A stretch of DNA of 64,000 bases, from assembly GCF_947179515.1 (NCBI RefSeq), contig NC_067472.1, positions 175,917,078 through 175,981,077 of the forward strand. The letters run 5' to 3'. The notes beneath the pieces are model-generated. The model did no database searches and was not told the origin of the DNA. It was given only the letters and a program-made list of their open reading frames with translations. The position numbers were made by a program, and so were the translations under genes. Positions 34,755 to 47,115 of the stretch are shown here, in pieces. How positions within the stretch are numbered: position 1 is the first letter of the stretch; each line of letters begins with the position of its first letter. This DNA comes from Apodemus sylvaticus. Lineage: Eukaryota; Chordata; Mammalia; Rodentia; Muridae.

Positions 34755-35400
34755 AGATCTCAGTAAGCAGTTTTCTCCCCAATTTTATCCATTTAATTCT
34801 GTGAATACAGGCTGGCTATTCATCTGATTATCATAAGGCAAGTTGTACGGAACAGGTTCTAATCACTTTAATTTGGAGAATCAGTTGGAATAGTAATTTC
34901 ACCCAAATATATAATAGAGGTTTAAGTTCATGTATCGTGAACTATGAAACTAACAGTTTCTTCCTCGTCTTTAGGAGTACTTCATCTTATCATAGAAATG
35001 GTTTGGGGAGCATTTTCCACTTTGTTTTAGTCCTCTTTCACACATTCCCACGTGACTGATCTATCATCTTCTTGGAAAGTGATAGAGGTTCTTCTCCCAT
35101 AATAAACAGTGGCTAATGTAATAATAACAAACAATAATGCTGATGAAGAAATTATATTTTCCCCCCACTTAGAGGAGAGTTCCAACAATAGGTAGGATAA
35201 AATAAAATCAATATTTTGACAGGGCTCTATTATGTCTGTCTCATTAATTTGGAGGCAACTTCTCTGTTCAATCTGAAATCGCCTAGTGTCAACAAATAGT
35301 AGTTTTAGCATCTACCCTCATTCCAGAGCATTAAATGCCTTCCTTACAAGTTATTTTCGGAGGAAGATGATTTTTGATTCTGCAGATGCATAGAGGAGGC
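34755..35400. promoter_or_regulatory. AT-rich candidate regulatory block
   Basis: Repeat-free sequence with 'tgtatcgtgaactatgaaac' and 'gtggctaatgtaataataac'. The 94-codon minus-strand frame across it shows no recognisable domain. Conservation is not demonstrated. Confidence 0.25.
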
Positions 35401-35939
35401 ATTGTGTAGGTTTTTGTCTTGGGAAACAATAAAACTTTTGCCGTTGCAATTTGTATTCAAGCGATTATTTGTTCTCAAGTCCAATCCAGCACACCATGCA
35501 GTTTTCCGTCTATGCGTTTGTACATATGAATATCTATGGTTATACGTGTACGTATGTATTAGTAGACATGTGTTTGGACACACACACTCTTAGAAGCCAC
35601 ACTCCCTCACATTCCTCCATTTACTCAAATCTTCTCTCAGTCTCCACTTGCTCGCATTGGCTCTGGAGTTCCTGATTTCCAAGGGCCGATGATTGTCAGC
35701 TAAGGCCGATGCTGGCGCTTACTTGGGCTCTTATTGACCGGAACCATGTGACAGAAGTGATTGATCCATCTTGGACATAGGCTTGCTAATTTCCCATTGT
35801 ATTCATCCTTCCCACACAGCCATTCTGCATCTTCCCGTACTCTTCACAGGTGTGTCGGAAAGACCCTGGCCCCTGCCTCCCCCACTACACCTTTCACTTG
35901 AACAAAAAGAATTTGTACCATTGTGGCTTTCTCTTCTTT

Positions 35940-36130
35940 GTTTTCTAGAGATCACAAAAGCCTGGGCTATAGGATGGCAGCTAATAACATACACTGCGTA
36001 TTATTGATACTGCTTTAATTGTCCTATTGACAACGCACTTGAACTTGGAGAAGCACGCTATTATTTATCATCCCGTGAACTCATGCACAATTTTCTGATT
36101 CAAGCCATAATTACAGAAGAACTCTAAACT
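35940..36130. promoter_or_regulatory. Candidate regulatory block with SOX-like pair
   Basis: 'attgtcctattgacaacgca' contains two opposed ATTGT/ACAAC-type SOX cores; 'ttatttatcatcccgtgaac' follows. Repeat-free with retained CpGs. Confidence 0.3.
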
Positions 36131-36939
36131 CGGTTGTCTTCCCCAGTGCTTCACCTATGGACAAAAGCCTACAGACTGCTATTCAAGAGAGAGCCCTGTG
36201 AGCTCTCCTTGTAACAGTGACACCCCTATGGAGGCTGTTCCTCTAAGAAGGTCCTGGCTAATTAACACCATAGCTGGAATCTGGCTTGGAAGGGAGGCAG
36301 TATAATGACCCACAAGGGCAGTTACAAAGAGGCCAGTACTGACCAGCTGTAGGGCTGCTCACAACTTTTGAGAGACAGCAATGTCTCTTCTTCTAATAAA
36401 CACTAGTGGATAGCTTTAGAAATATTTAGACCAAGTAGAAACTGGCCACAGTAGGGGCTGCTGTACTGACTAGGAGGAAGAACTGCATCTGAGGGGGATT
36501 TGGATAAATGTGTGGGTAGGTGACATCATCCTGCTCTAACTGATGTCTATTTATCCCCTCTTCTACTGTGTCCCCACATCCCAAGGGCGCCAGATCCCCA
36601 GACCTCTCTCAAACTCTTTGGCTTAATCATACTCCTTGGTCCTGACCCTTTACCTTGACTGGCCACTCTCTGCATCCCACAGGTCTATCTCAACATTCCC
36701 CACCTTCCCCCAGGGCGTGTCTTTATTAATTGGGTAGACTGCTTTCACGATCACCATCCCTCTCCTTCATCCCAGGACAACTCTCCAGTTCAGGGCCTTT
36801 GGCCATCCTTTGATAAGTCCAAATTTGAAACAGCAACTTGCAAATGGCAGCCATTGAAGAAATACTTTGACAAGACACCATCTTCCTAAATCCTCACATG
36901 GATGGGTCTTAATCTCAGATACATGTATTCGTAAAAGTG

Positions 36940-37062
36940 CGAAATGTATTGAGGCACATTCCTGTAATCATAGCTCTCAGGGCATTGAAGTAGGAGGATG
37001 GGAAAATCTGAGGTTGGCCTGGGCTGCATTATGAGTCTCTATCTCACAAAAACAAAGCAAAC
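36940..37062 (+). mobile_element. Old B1-like SINE
   Basis: 'tgtattgaggcacattcctg', 'gaagtaggaggatgggaaaa' and 'ggcctgggctgcattatgag', with an A-rich end. Confidence 0.7.
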
Positions 37063-37179
37063 AAGGTGTTGAGACCAAAGAAAACTATCTTTCTCTGTAC
37101 TTACTTCTAGGTGAAATGTCAAGTTATTATTTAACATTAACTAAACTTTTAATGTTAGAAGACAGGGCTATTTTTATTA

Positions 37180-37196
37180 CACACACACACACACAC

Positions 37197-37274
<78 letters not shown>
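37180..37274. repeat. Compound (CA)n-(GA)n microsatellite
   Basis: CA to 37200, then GA with GAAAGA interruptions to 37274. Confidence 0.95.
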
Positions 37275-37276
<2 letters not shown>

Positions 37277-38590
37277 TTGGGAATTTATCTTTGACCCTTT
37301 GGGAACAATGCTGTGTCATGAAGCACGAACTGACTGTCCCATGACACATCCTTTGTCCCATTGTTGGGAACCAAAGCTGCAGCTGTGGCTGGCTCTTAAC
37401 TCATAACGAGGTCACCACAAATGGTAGAAGTTCAGAATAGTTGTCTCTGTATCAAAAGTATATTAGTGTCCTTTGCCGCATTTTCTCTCCCCAACCCCCA
37501 GGGACAATGGATCCAGTGAGACTGTTCCTTCTTGTTTAGGGTTTGACCATAGAGGTTTTCTCTTTGAGGCCAGTTCCTCACCTGTTCCGTATTGTCTGAG
37601 GTGGACCATGGGGTCTCCACCCTGGCAACAGTACGGTGGGCACAGAGAGCTCCTGCTGGGTCCTTTGTTGCTGCTGAGAGCCAGCTGTGTGGGGCCCTGA
37701 TTAACAGACAGCGTTGTTAGTTGCTCTGTGTTCTCGCCTTTGGCAGCTCTTGATGGGGGTCCCTGGGCAGAGGCGTCGTGGGGACCGAAGAAGATGCCGG
37801 CTTGGTGCCCTGATTGGTGAGCCGCTCATCTGACTGATGAGTGAGGTGGAGTAACCCCACTGGCTTCAACGAGACACTCGAATCACCGAGCGTGATTGCA
37901 GACGGGGAGAGAGGACTTTCAACCTATGTCACATCCTGTTTCCCGAATGGCTCCCATCTTGGGGAACTTTACCGTGGTGCTCCTGCGACTTGAAGAACCT
38001 ATTTTCTGAACGCCTTCTAAGCCCTTACCTTCCTCCTCCCCGTGAGTTGACAACAAGCCAGAATTCCTAGAGAAACATAGAACAGGGGGTTGAATCGAGG
38101 AGTAAGGAGCCTAAGGGGTCTCCATTTTTCATCTGTTTGTTCTGTAGAGTTCTTCTAGGCTGTAAAATCTCTTTCCTTTTTAACCCATATTATTTGTTTA
38201 GTAGAAAACTAAAACATGAATACCTTTTCATATACATATATACATATATGTATATAAACTTACATACATACATGCAGGTATGTCTATATTCATATCTATT
38301 AATATAGCCTCGCCTCAACTAAAATGTAAGCTAGCAACATCTAAGTAGGCATCAGGACAGGAGCAGGAAGTGACCCAAACTTAGGAAATGTATGAGGACA
38401 ACCAAGAGTGTGGATCATCTGGAAAGAACTGGAAAGAACTAGAAAAGTGTCCCATGGAACTGCTCATCATTTTACCCACAGGCCTGCTAGGCTGAAAAAT
38501 ATTTTGGCTGTTTGGTTGCTTATTACTGATAACTGGTTTCTTCTTCAGTAAATGGGGTTAAAGTCTACTAATTAATAGGAATATTTTTGC
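37275..38590. other. Single-copy DNA
   Basis: No gene recognised. A TACATA-type low-complexity stretch lies at about 38230-38300. Confidence 0.4.
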
Positions 38591-38591
38591 A

Positions 38592-38662
38592 GTGCTGGAG
38601 TTCAGATCTGGAACCTTGTATGTGTGGGGCAAGGTCTCTGACACTGAGCTACAGCCCCAAGT
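38592..38662 (-). mobile_element. ID-like SINE fragment
   Basis: 'gtgctggagttcagatctgg', then 'ctctgacactgagctacagc' and 'cccc' is a reversed ID/tRNA-like head with a diverged interior. Confidence 0.6.
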
Positions 38663-39879
38663 CATTATATTCATTATATTTTAAAATAAAGACCCTGACA
38701 CTCTCCTATGGATAGTAGTCTCCTTTAAAACACAGAGCAAAGCAAGAACTGTTGAAGAATCAAAATCTTGTAACAAATGGCGTGTCCTTAGAGTAAAAAG
38801 ACCCTTGGTATTGTACTCTTGGTCATTTACCTCTGATTAAAGAGGGGAACCCCACTTCTCACCAGAAAGTTGGCTGGAACATGGTTCTTCTAATTAACCA
38901 CTGAGGTTTGGATAGTAGCTTCGTGGTGTTGGCCTACCAGCTTTTTTTCTGCAGAGTCTTAGAGGTTCCAGGTCCCTATTCGCCTGCTGCAGTTTAGTTA
39001 CTTGACTGTATGAATGAAAGTAAACAGGTCTCGTGGCTCCTCTGTGAACTTCCATTGCAGCGCGATGGAAGTCTACATTCAAAGGTAGGATGGAGGCCAC
39101 AGCCAACAAGAAGCGCTGGGCTTTGATTGGTAGTGTGCTTGGGCAGGCTTATTACTCCAGCTGAGGCTCAATTACCCTACTCAAAAATGGAGGAAGGTAA
39201 AAGAATAATTTTGGGATGCTCATTAAACATCTCAACCCCTGGGTCTTACCCAGAGAAAGCAATCACACAGAGTGCTGCTTTCTATGGCCCTTTCCAGTTC
39301 ATGCAAGAAACATGGAGGTGAAGGGTTTGCTTAAACATTAGTAAACTTTACCCACTACCTACTTGGGTTTCCTTCAGGTTGTCCTATTCTGGTAACATTT
39401 TGAAAAATTAGAATATTTTCCAGGCCACAGTCACACAGGCAATTCTAGATAGGTGTCACCCCCAAAATCCCGTCACTTTTCAGAATGTAGCAGTATTAGG
39501 GAGCTACCCATGAATACTCTCTTTGAGTTCAACTCCCTAATAAATATTGTCCCTCTTGGAGACCCACATGTCAAAGCTGGGCAGAACTTACCTGGCTCTT
39601 GACTGCACAAGGGGGACACTTGTATGGTGGCCAAATCTCCATGTTCAGTTCAAACCAACGAGAAAATAGCAGGCAATGACAAGAGACTCTCCACGATTCA
39701 CCCACAGCCTCCCGTGTAAATTGAAGGAACCCTGTTGTATCAACAAATGACTATCCCCTGTTTGAATGGCTCACGGGTCTTTAGATTTCTACGCAAAATC
39801 AGCGATGTGTTCTTAAAAGGCCCGGCTGCCCTGCTCACATACAACTGGAAAGAGACGTCCAACCTTTCTTATAAACTGC

Positions 39880-40395
39880 TCATTCCACACGAGTTAGAAA
39901 TACTCTTCATAACTCCCTAATGGAGCAAGCGGGACAAGATGTTATTAATACCGCGGCAGGTGCATTTGGCTTTTGACCTCGGCCGGCAGGGATACTGAGG
40001 AGCCATTATTTCTGATGCCTATTAGATTCCATCTTTTAACAAGGAGTACCCTTGAGTAAACCCATGTCTAGCCATTCCTTTTGTCTTTTCAACACCCCCC
40101 CTCCCGAAGTTTGGTGACATTAAGCACCGAGGACAAATCATCACCGTGTACAGATTTCGTATCAAATAAAAGAACTCAATTTGCTGCTGAACGGGGTTTA
40201 ACCTCTCCCAGATCTTGGGCTGTGTGCATAATTAATGTATCATTCAGCATTTGACTTTGGTACTTTCCATACAGATTTCACCTTAAAGGATGCTTTCGTG
40301 TTCTGTGCTCACAAGACTACATTTGGTTGATTTCGTGCAAGTTGACTTTGGTTGGAAAGATGCTATTGTCTTATTTTGCATAAGGAGGACCTGTG
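39880..40395. promoter_or_regulatory. Candidate conserved non-coding element
   Basis: Repeat-free, with CpGs retained ('ttattaataccgcggcaggt', 'ctcggccggcag') next to AT-rich motifs ('gcataattaatgtatcattc', 'tttcgtatcaaataaaag'). Motif style suits a developmental enhancer; alignment is needed. Confidence 0.35.
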
Positions 40396-40917
40396 TGGAG
40401 AAAGCTCCCTCCTTTCTCTCATTCAGCAAACCTTCACTCAGTGCCTAGCATGGATATTGGGAATGGATAGAAACAAAAAGTGCATTTGTTTGTTTCTGTA
40501 CCAGGGCTAGGCGGTGGCATCGGACGGTGCTGTGACACTAACTGTGGCATGACTCAGAGGTGACTTTGCAGAGTCACAGGTCTGGTTTGCCGACAAGGAC
40601 GGAGCAACACCACACCCATAGCAGGTGGCCAAGCCAGGTGCAAGCTACATCCTGGACTCCATGGAACACCCACCCCTCAGCTGGCAGTACTGTCACGTTG
40701 TGTATGTCATGAACATGGCTGTCAGATTTGGTCATGGTGATGGACTGGGAGGGTTCACCTTTCTGAGGTTAGAGACAGAAGTCTTTGGTCACAAAGTCCC
40801 TGGGCTGTGATGTGTCTCTCTTCTAAGCCATCCAGCTGAGCTATGGCTACAAAGCTAGTTCTGACCCAAGCTCCTGTGTTAATTACTTGATTAAATCAGT
40901 TTCATGGAGTAAGGGTT

Positions 40918-41310
40918 TACTGTTTCAGTTTGAGAGGTGTGGTCCATCACGGAAGGAAGCATAGTGGACTTTGTGGCTCCAGGAAGATGTTCTGGGTCTC
41001 CTCATATCGGTCTAGATCTGGGAACAGAGATCTGAGGGGGGACTAAACCGGGTTATATAGCCTGAAGGTCCACTTTCAGTGACCTACATCCTCCAGAGAA
41101 GCCTCACCTCTGCAAGGTTCCTCAACTCCCTAAAACACACGCCACCAGCGAGGTTCCCCATGTTTAAACACACATTTCACACCCAAACTGTAAACTCCCC
41201 ACTCACTTCCTGGTAATATGCTGGGAGCTGGGGGACATCTTTTAAGTGCTTTCTTGTCTGGGCAAAGGCCGACCTCTCTGAATCCGCCCTCCTGCCAAGT
41301 TGATAAAATG
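40918..41310 (+). mobile_element. Unclassified rodent interspersed repeat
   Basis: 'ttactgtttcagtttgagag', 'gtccatcacggaaggaagca' and the end 'tcctgccaagttgataaaat' match the layout of the common rodent repeat class also seen at 5298 and 13068. Diverged. Confidence 0.5.
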
Positions 41311-41733
41311 TAAGGACATGCTTCCTATTGATTTTTAAAGGCAACGCAGGACTCAACTGATAATCATAGGTGTGACCTGTGCTATTTTGCAGGCAGACAC
41401 AAGCAGCTCAGAGCCTTGTTGTGTGACTCTGATGTTTGGGGTATGCATTCTTTGAAGATTACTTCTAACGCAAGGCTTCCAAATCCTTAATTCACGATTC
41501 TGTCTCTTCCTGTGGTGTTTACATTCCACCATGGCAGAAGATCACTGTGAGAGAAAGAGATGAAAATGAGCTTCTAAAAGGGGCTTTCGTGCACGGGCCT
41601 CCTTCAAAGACCCCGGCCCTCTCCCCTCTTGTCATCGCTCAAGTCTGGGCTTCATCTCCCGGAACACATGCATTAGTGTGCAACTGGAAGGGTTGTGATG
41701 CTGTGTTGGTACGCTGGGGGATGAGCTCTATTA

Positions 41734-41943
41734 GGGAGCGTGTGCGCGTGTGCGGACTTTCGTCCACCATGCGGTTTTCACAGGTCTAGTTAAGGAGCGA
41801 TTTCATGGGGGCCCGGAGCTGCATGGAGCGCATGTGCGTGGTACTTTCGTCCGCCACAAGCGGTCTAGTTAAGGAAGCGATTTCGTCCCTTCTGGAAAGA
41901 TCTCGCACGAATGTAGTTAGGGATTGATTTTATTCCTTTCTGG
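41734..41943 (+). repeat. Diverged tandem repeat, about 80-90 bp unit
   Basis: Unit 1 (41734-41805) and unit 2 (41824-41895) share 'ggagcg', 'actttcgtcc' and 'ggtctagttaagga-gcgatttc' in order. A shorter third piece (41901-41943) has 'cgcacgaatgtagttaggga'. CpG content is unusually high for this part of the window. Confidence 0.75.
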
Positions 41944-42579
41944 AATAATCCTGAGAAAGCAGCTGACATGGCTGGTAGGCTTGGCAATGATAGGTGCTGA
42001 GAAGAGAATCTGATACTTCGAAAAGCCACTGAGTTTAGCGCGAGAGCTGTGGTCACGTGTGATGGCTCTGGGTTCACTGACCTCTCCCAGATGTTCTGTT
42101 CTCTCTTCTTTTGCATCCCAGTGAGTGTAAGCGTGGTCACCACGTTAGACCAGATGTTTCCCAACAGGATTGTTCTGGAGGTACAGACAGGTAGATCTCC
42201 TGGAGTCACAGAAACGACCTCAGGTTCCACATGGCCCTTGGGTGAAGAGTCTAGCCTTGGCCTTCGACTGTACATTCACCTTTCTGTAATGCATTGAAAA
42301 ATGGAGAGCAGGGCCATTTTTGACCTACCTCCTTCACATTCTACTTTCTTTTGAAGGCCCAGTTTAGCCTTAAAATTAAAACATAAAACACTCTACCAGG
42401 GGAGCGCATCCTAGAAGTTCTGTTGGCCTTGGCTGGCTCTGGTACTGCACCATGCTCCAGGTCCCCCCAGGGTCTTTAGGTCCCTCTGGGGGATGATGGA
42501 GATGGATTTCAGAGTATGGAGAGGTCAGAGGTATGTGCTACGGGGTGGAGCATTGGACAGTATCCCCTCTCTCTACGCC

Positions 42580-43180
42580 ACAACGATATCATGCGGGCTC
42601 ATTAAAATCAACTGCGGATTAGTGCACATCCCACCTTGGTAAGTTCTGTGGCATTCATGACTTCATGTGGGGACATTGGAAAGGGGGGGGGGCGTCCCAA
42701 TAAGGACAGCATTGAGGGCGTGTCTGATTATTTTAGAAAGTCTGCGGTGAATCTCATAAAAATAATTTCACTTTAACTCTGTTTGTCCCGTGGCACTTTA
42801 AAGAGGATGGGAAGTGACCGGAAAGGATGGTGACAGTGGTGGTGGCAAGAAGCTACAGATCTAAAAGCACAGTCCTGCTCCCAGCAGGCCTCTCACTCCC
42901 CAGGACCCCGAGTACATTGGTTTTTGATGGCCTAATTGGTACAGGGAGACCCTTGTGGTGGAATGGAGGAGGATTCTAGCTGGTGTTTCTAGAGGGCAGT
43001 GTGAATGATAAATACTGTTAATATTCAGAAGGAAGAATCAATTTTAAAAAAATGTGCCTTTGATTCACTAATCTCTGACATTGAGACATTTTTTTTTGAA
43101 GTCCGTTGCTATAATTAGATTCTATAAGCCATTTTATGCCTCTATCAAAATTTTAAGAGACATAGAAAATTTAAGTTTTT
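42580..43180. promoter_or_regulatory. Candidate conserved non-coding element
   Basis: 'gatatcatgcgggctcatta', 'aaatcaactgcggattagtg', 'gtctgattattttagaaagt' and 'ctcataaaaataatttcact': repeat-free AT-rich sequence with CpGs. A G10 run at about 42680-42690 interrupts it. Confidence 0.35.
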
Positions 43181-43671
43181 TTTTTCTGGGGGTCTGGACT
43201 GAAAATTCATCAACTTGATATGAGTGGTTATGTGGTGGCTTCTGCGTGGGACAGGGACAGCTTTCCTGGCACTGCTCAGCAGGCCCCAGCTGGGATTTTA
43301 AGAAGTGCTTGTGGGTCACCTGTGCCTTGCTTTAGCTTGTTCTTCTCCGTAGAAATGTGGGGGCAAGAAGTGGCCAGATCTGTCATTAGGAACGGGATGG
43401 TGTCCTCGCCACCTGTGGTGCTAGCATGGGAAGGGAGGAGATGGGATGGCTGGGCCACTGAGGACCAGTGAAGCAACACCAACAGCTTCCTCTGGGCTCA
43501 GGAAAGTCCTGGCGGAGCTCTCAGACAGGCAACTGGTGGACAAGCACTGGGTGAGAGCCCTTCCTTAGTGGTACGGAAGGGAACAAGGCTTCAGAAGGTG
43601 AGTGAGTCAGACAAGACAATAATCTCAACTTTTCTTTAACCACCTCCTTCCTGAAGCAGAAGCTCTTCTTA

Positions 43672-43691
43672 GAAAGAAAGAAAAAGAAAAA

Positions 43692-43739
<48 letters not shown>

Positions 43740-43742
43740 AAA
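43672..43742. repeat. (AAAG)n microsatellite
   Basis: A purine-only tract of AAAG units with a short irregular start. Confidence 0.95.
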
Positions 43743-44334
43743 GATCAGTTTCCAGCGAAGACTGATTTAACCACAATTGAAAAGGGGGGCCCATGTCACC
43801 GAGGCCCTGTGACGATTAGCATGAAGACGGCTGTACTTTAGCCGGCCTGAAACTTGTTCCTAACAGAATGTTAAAGACCCAGTGAAAAGAGAGATTATGT
43901 CTATCTAGTTACACCATTCCTTGATATATGCTCCATGTCACAGCCTCATTGTCTCCTGGGTAAAGACAGAGAGCTCAAATGCCCACTATCTCTCCCCTGG
44001 TGCTCCAAACGCTCGGCTTTGAAGTTTTTATAATCCATCTGTCATCTTCTAGCGAGGAGGGCACATGTTCTCTACCACTCAATTACAGAATTCTCCTTTG
44101 CCAGCTCCAGTGAGACAGGCGAGAATGTTATGGGTGGTTGAGAGAAACTGTCAGATACACTAAATTCCTGGGATTCATACGGGCAGCGTTATTCCAGGGT
44201 AGGGACAGCCTGTCTTATTGTTCAAGTGCATTACAGATACATTTGGCATTGGGCTGCAGAGCCTTTGATTCTCTCCCCCCTCCCCCCCATCAACTCCTGT
44301 TTGAGAGCGTTGTCTTACATTTGATTGTTCACAT

Positions 44335-44900
44335 TTGAAAAAAAAAAAAAAGAATCATTTAACCCTCCACTGGAATGTGGACTCTGAAACGCAGATTGAA
44401 AAGATGACATTTGTTTTCGCTAACAAGAAGCGGGCAGCCCAACTGTGCCGAGCTTGGGAAGTCGGAACGATTTATTTTCACTTTGATGAAATCAGATCTC
44501 AAAAAAAAAACAAAACAAAACAAAACAAAAAAAAAACCTTGGGTTTGTTAAAAATGGCAACTAGAGGCAGCCGTAGCATCATGGTTTTTATCATTCTGCT
44601 AACAGACATCCTGAGCACCTATTAAATGTTCTGCTGTCTGCAGAGAGTAGAGAAAGTTACCTTGGATGGGCCGGTCTTGAAAATGGGCAGTTGTGTTTAG
44701 GGAAGATCTACCTTGGAGTGGTTGGTGTTGCTAGAGATCCTGTTAACTTCTCAGTCATAGAGTCACGGGTGGTTAAATTCGTTGTCTTATGTGAAATGAG
44801 TTTGATGATCTCGGCTTAGCCTCTAGTGGGTATTAATTCACATTATGAAATATCCCAGAATAATTTAGCACCGTGTGGCATAATTTGCATTTTTTACTCA
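44335..44900. promoter_or_regulatory. Candidate conserved non-coding block
   Basis: Unique sequence at 44350-44500 ('aacgatttattttcactttg') and 44800-44895 ('gtattaattcacattatgaa', 'cataatttgcatttttt') flanks an A/CAAAA tract at 44502-44537. A 96-codon plus-strand frame here starts in a poly-A run and shows no domain. Confidence 0.3.
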
Positions 44901-45299
44901 AGACAGGGGCAATGGTGGATATATATCCCTTTAGTCTCTTCTATGCAAAGAGGCCAGCTCATGTTGGTAGCTTTCGTGGTGATAGTTTCTGGGGCTCACT
45001 GCTAATAATTTTTGGGGAGCAGATGGCATAAGATCTTGGTGAGGGGGGTGGATAAGACTTTGCAGCTTGGGCACTGAAAGCCAACAAGAAGTATTTGCAG
45101 AGATGCAGTTGCAGTGGAGGTGAGCTCTGGTTTCCCAACTCTGCCCTGCGGTGATGCAGCCTGGATTTATGTGCCATTTCATAGACACATATGTGACCCT
45201 AAAGAAATACGTGTTGGGATGGAAGCATTGTATGAGGGAGGGTATGGACTCTGTGCACCCCACAATTTGTAAAAGAATGTCTTCCCTTTACCAACCACG

Positions 45300-45660
45300 G
45301 AGGGTTTCCAGAAAGGCAAGATACTATTACAGTAATTAATTTAGTGAAACTTCTTAAATCTGATCTTCTGTTCAAACTAATAATGGGAGGATGGGGCGGC
45401 TCGATGTCGTTAATTGAAATCTGGAGACAATAAAAAAATGTCTTTTTGCAACTTCAATACAGCAGTCTGGAACTGTCGGGTCAGGCTGTGAACCAATTTT
45501 CTTCTCATTACTTTTGATTTTGGAGTCAATACAAATTTCATCAGTGATTGTAGGGTGCAGGTCTCCGTCTGCAAGGCCCCTGTCATGGGAGAATATGTAT
45601 GCGTGGTTGAAAGATTTACAGAAAGCTTTTCTGGAGAGGCTGGACAAGGTAGGAAAATCT
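45300..45660. promoter_or_regulatory. Candidate conserved non-coding element
   Basis: 'attacagtaattaatttagt', 'gatgtcgttaattgaaatct' and 'ttttgattttggagtcaata' show homeodomain-type cores in repeat-free sequence. Confidence 0.35.
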
Positions 45661-45959
45661 GAAGCTCAAGGCCGCCCTTGCCAGGGTTCCCTAACTCGAG
45701 GTGATTAAGGGAACCGGACCTGGAAAGCTCAGGGCCTGCCAGCTGGGGCTGGGGGAGTGGGGAGCTGATGGCTGCCTCTACCTCCTTCCTTTGGGGCATT
45801 TTCTTCTTTTCTTCCTTTAAGCCTAATTTTCTCCCCCCTCCACCTCTCCCTTTATGTCCCCCCCCCCTTCAGCTTACAGATGTGCACAGAGTACTCCTGC
45901 AACCCACAGAATGCCAGTCCCCAAGGAAACTTAATTGCAGGACGCAGGCTCAACTTTGC

Positions 45960-46290
45960 AGGACTTGCTGACATTTTGAACACATTCTGAGCAAAGGAGT
46001 CTTTTGTGTGGAAATGTGTACCCGGGGTGTATCACGTGACTTCTCATTTTGCCTGTATGGAATTTGCATCTTTGCAAGTCATAGGATCAGCCCATCTATC
46101 ATCAGATATTGGCCTAACTGGACATTTTTTACGAGCCCAGTTTGCTATTTATGTTAAAAGCAATTCGCAGCAATGCCCTGTCTTCGTGATTCGGTATTGG
46201 CAATAGCGACGTATGTTTAATCACATTTTCCATGAGTAATTATCTAATTCACATGATTACCAATATAAAACAGGCAAATGGAACAGGGGT
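45960..46290. promoter_or_regulatory. Candidate enhancer with octamer and E-box
   Basis: An E-box cacgtg at 46033-46038 and an octamer atttgcat at 46062-46069 are followed by CpG-retaining unique sequence ('gtgattcggtattggcaata') and 'attatctaattcacatgatt'. No repeats. This is one of the best enhancer-like blocks in the window by motif content. Confidence 0.45.
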
Positions 46291-46539
46291 TTAACTCCAT
46301 CCTGCTTGGGCGGTGGGTGACACAGGCACACTGAGGGACCTGGGTGATTGGAACGTTTGCGAGTTATGTTTTGCTTCTGCTGTATTGTGGAGATTTTTAT
46401 TAACAAGCCCTTTGAAGCTGAGCTTGAGGAAGAGAGAGAGGCTATTTGGAAGTCTGTGATAATGCAGTTTGAGGTTCACTCTGTCTGCGTTCTTTGCGTT
46501 TGGGGCTGTCCTTTTTGAAGATTTCCGGTAGACGGAGGT

Positions 46540-47115
46540 CACAATTTTTATTCATGTTGAAAAATATTCATTTATCAGTATTGGTGCAACTGTAAACAAG
46601 TGATAAACCGAGAACATCTACAACAGTAAAACTGACAGCATTTGCTTTAATTTTCTGTCATTTTGGTAATTATATCAATCAAGACCCAAAACTAAAATGA
46701 TATTTTAGCATGCAGTAAGAAATGAGGAATTCAGATCTTAAAAGACCATTACAATTAGCTTTGAAATGTTCGCCATTTTACCATAATTGTTTCATATAGC
46801 TTATATGTCTTCATTTACAGCCGAATATTCTGTTGATCTTTTATAAACAAAGTAGCACCCATCTGCTCCTTGAGACACTCCTGGCGCCTATTCATTGCAA
46901 AAATAATACATGTCCTAATGACTTCCACATATTTTGAAATCTCCCTTTTGAAATTGGACTTGGCAGATCGTTTGCAGGTACTTGAGTTGCATCTGTTTGC
47001 AATTTTGCAAACGCGGAAGACTTTAATGTTGAGCGCTGCAAGAGGGCTATTTTAATCCTCAGATAACATTGGCTGTCATCAAAAGCCACATTTATCTTTT
47101 CGAAGGTGGGGCAAA
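46540..47115. promoter_or_regulatory. Candidate conserved non-coding element, about 575 bp
   Basis: Long repeat-free AT-rich block: 'ttggtaattatatcaatcaa', 'accattacaattagctttga', 'accataattgtttcatatag' and 'aagactttaatgttgagcgc'. A C/EBP-like inverted repeat gtttgcaa-tt-ttgcaaac lies at 46995-47012. Confidence 0.45.

Noticed and set aside
41865..42275. 136-codon minus-strand frame
   Set aside because: Overlaps the diverged tandem repeat, has a weak start context and no family resemblance.
44335..44625. Possible small exon with a lysine-rich start
   Set aside because: The start lies in a poly-A run; no splice sites or domain. Better explained as a non-coding conserved-type block.
45410..45799. 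129-codon minus-strand frame
   Set aside because: Overlaps a candidate non-coding element; no domain and a competing frame on the same strand.
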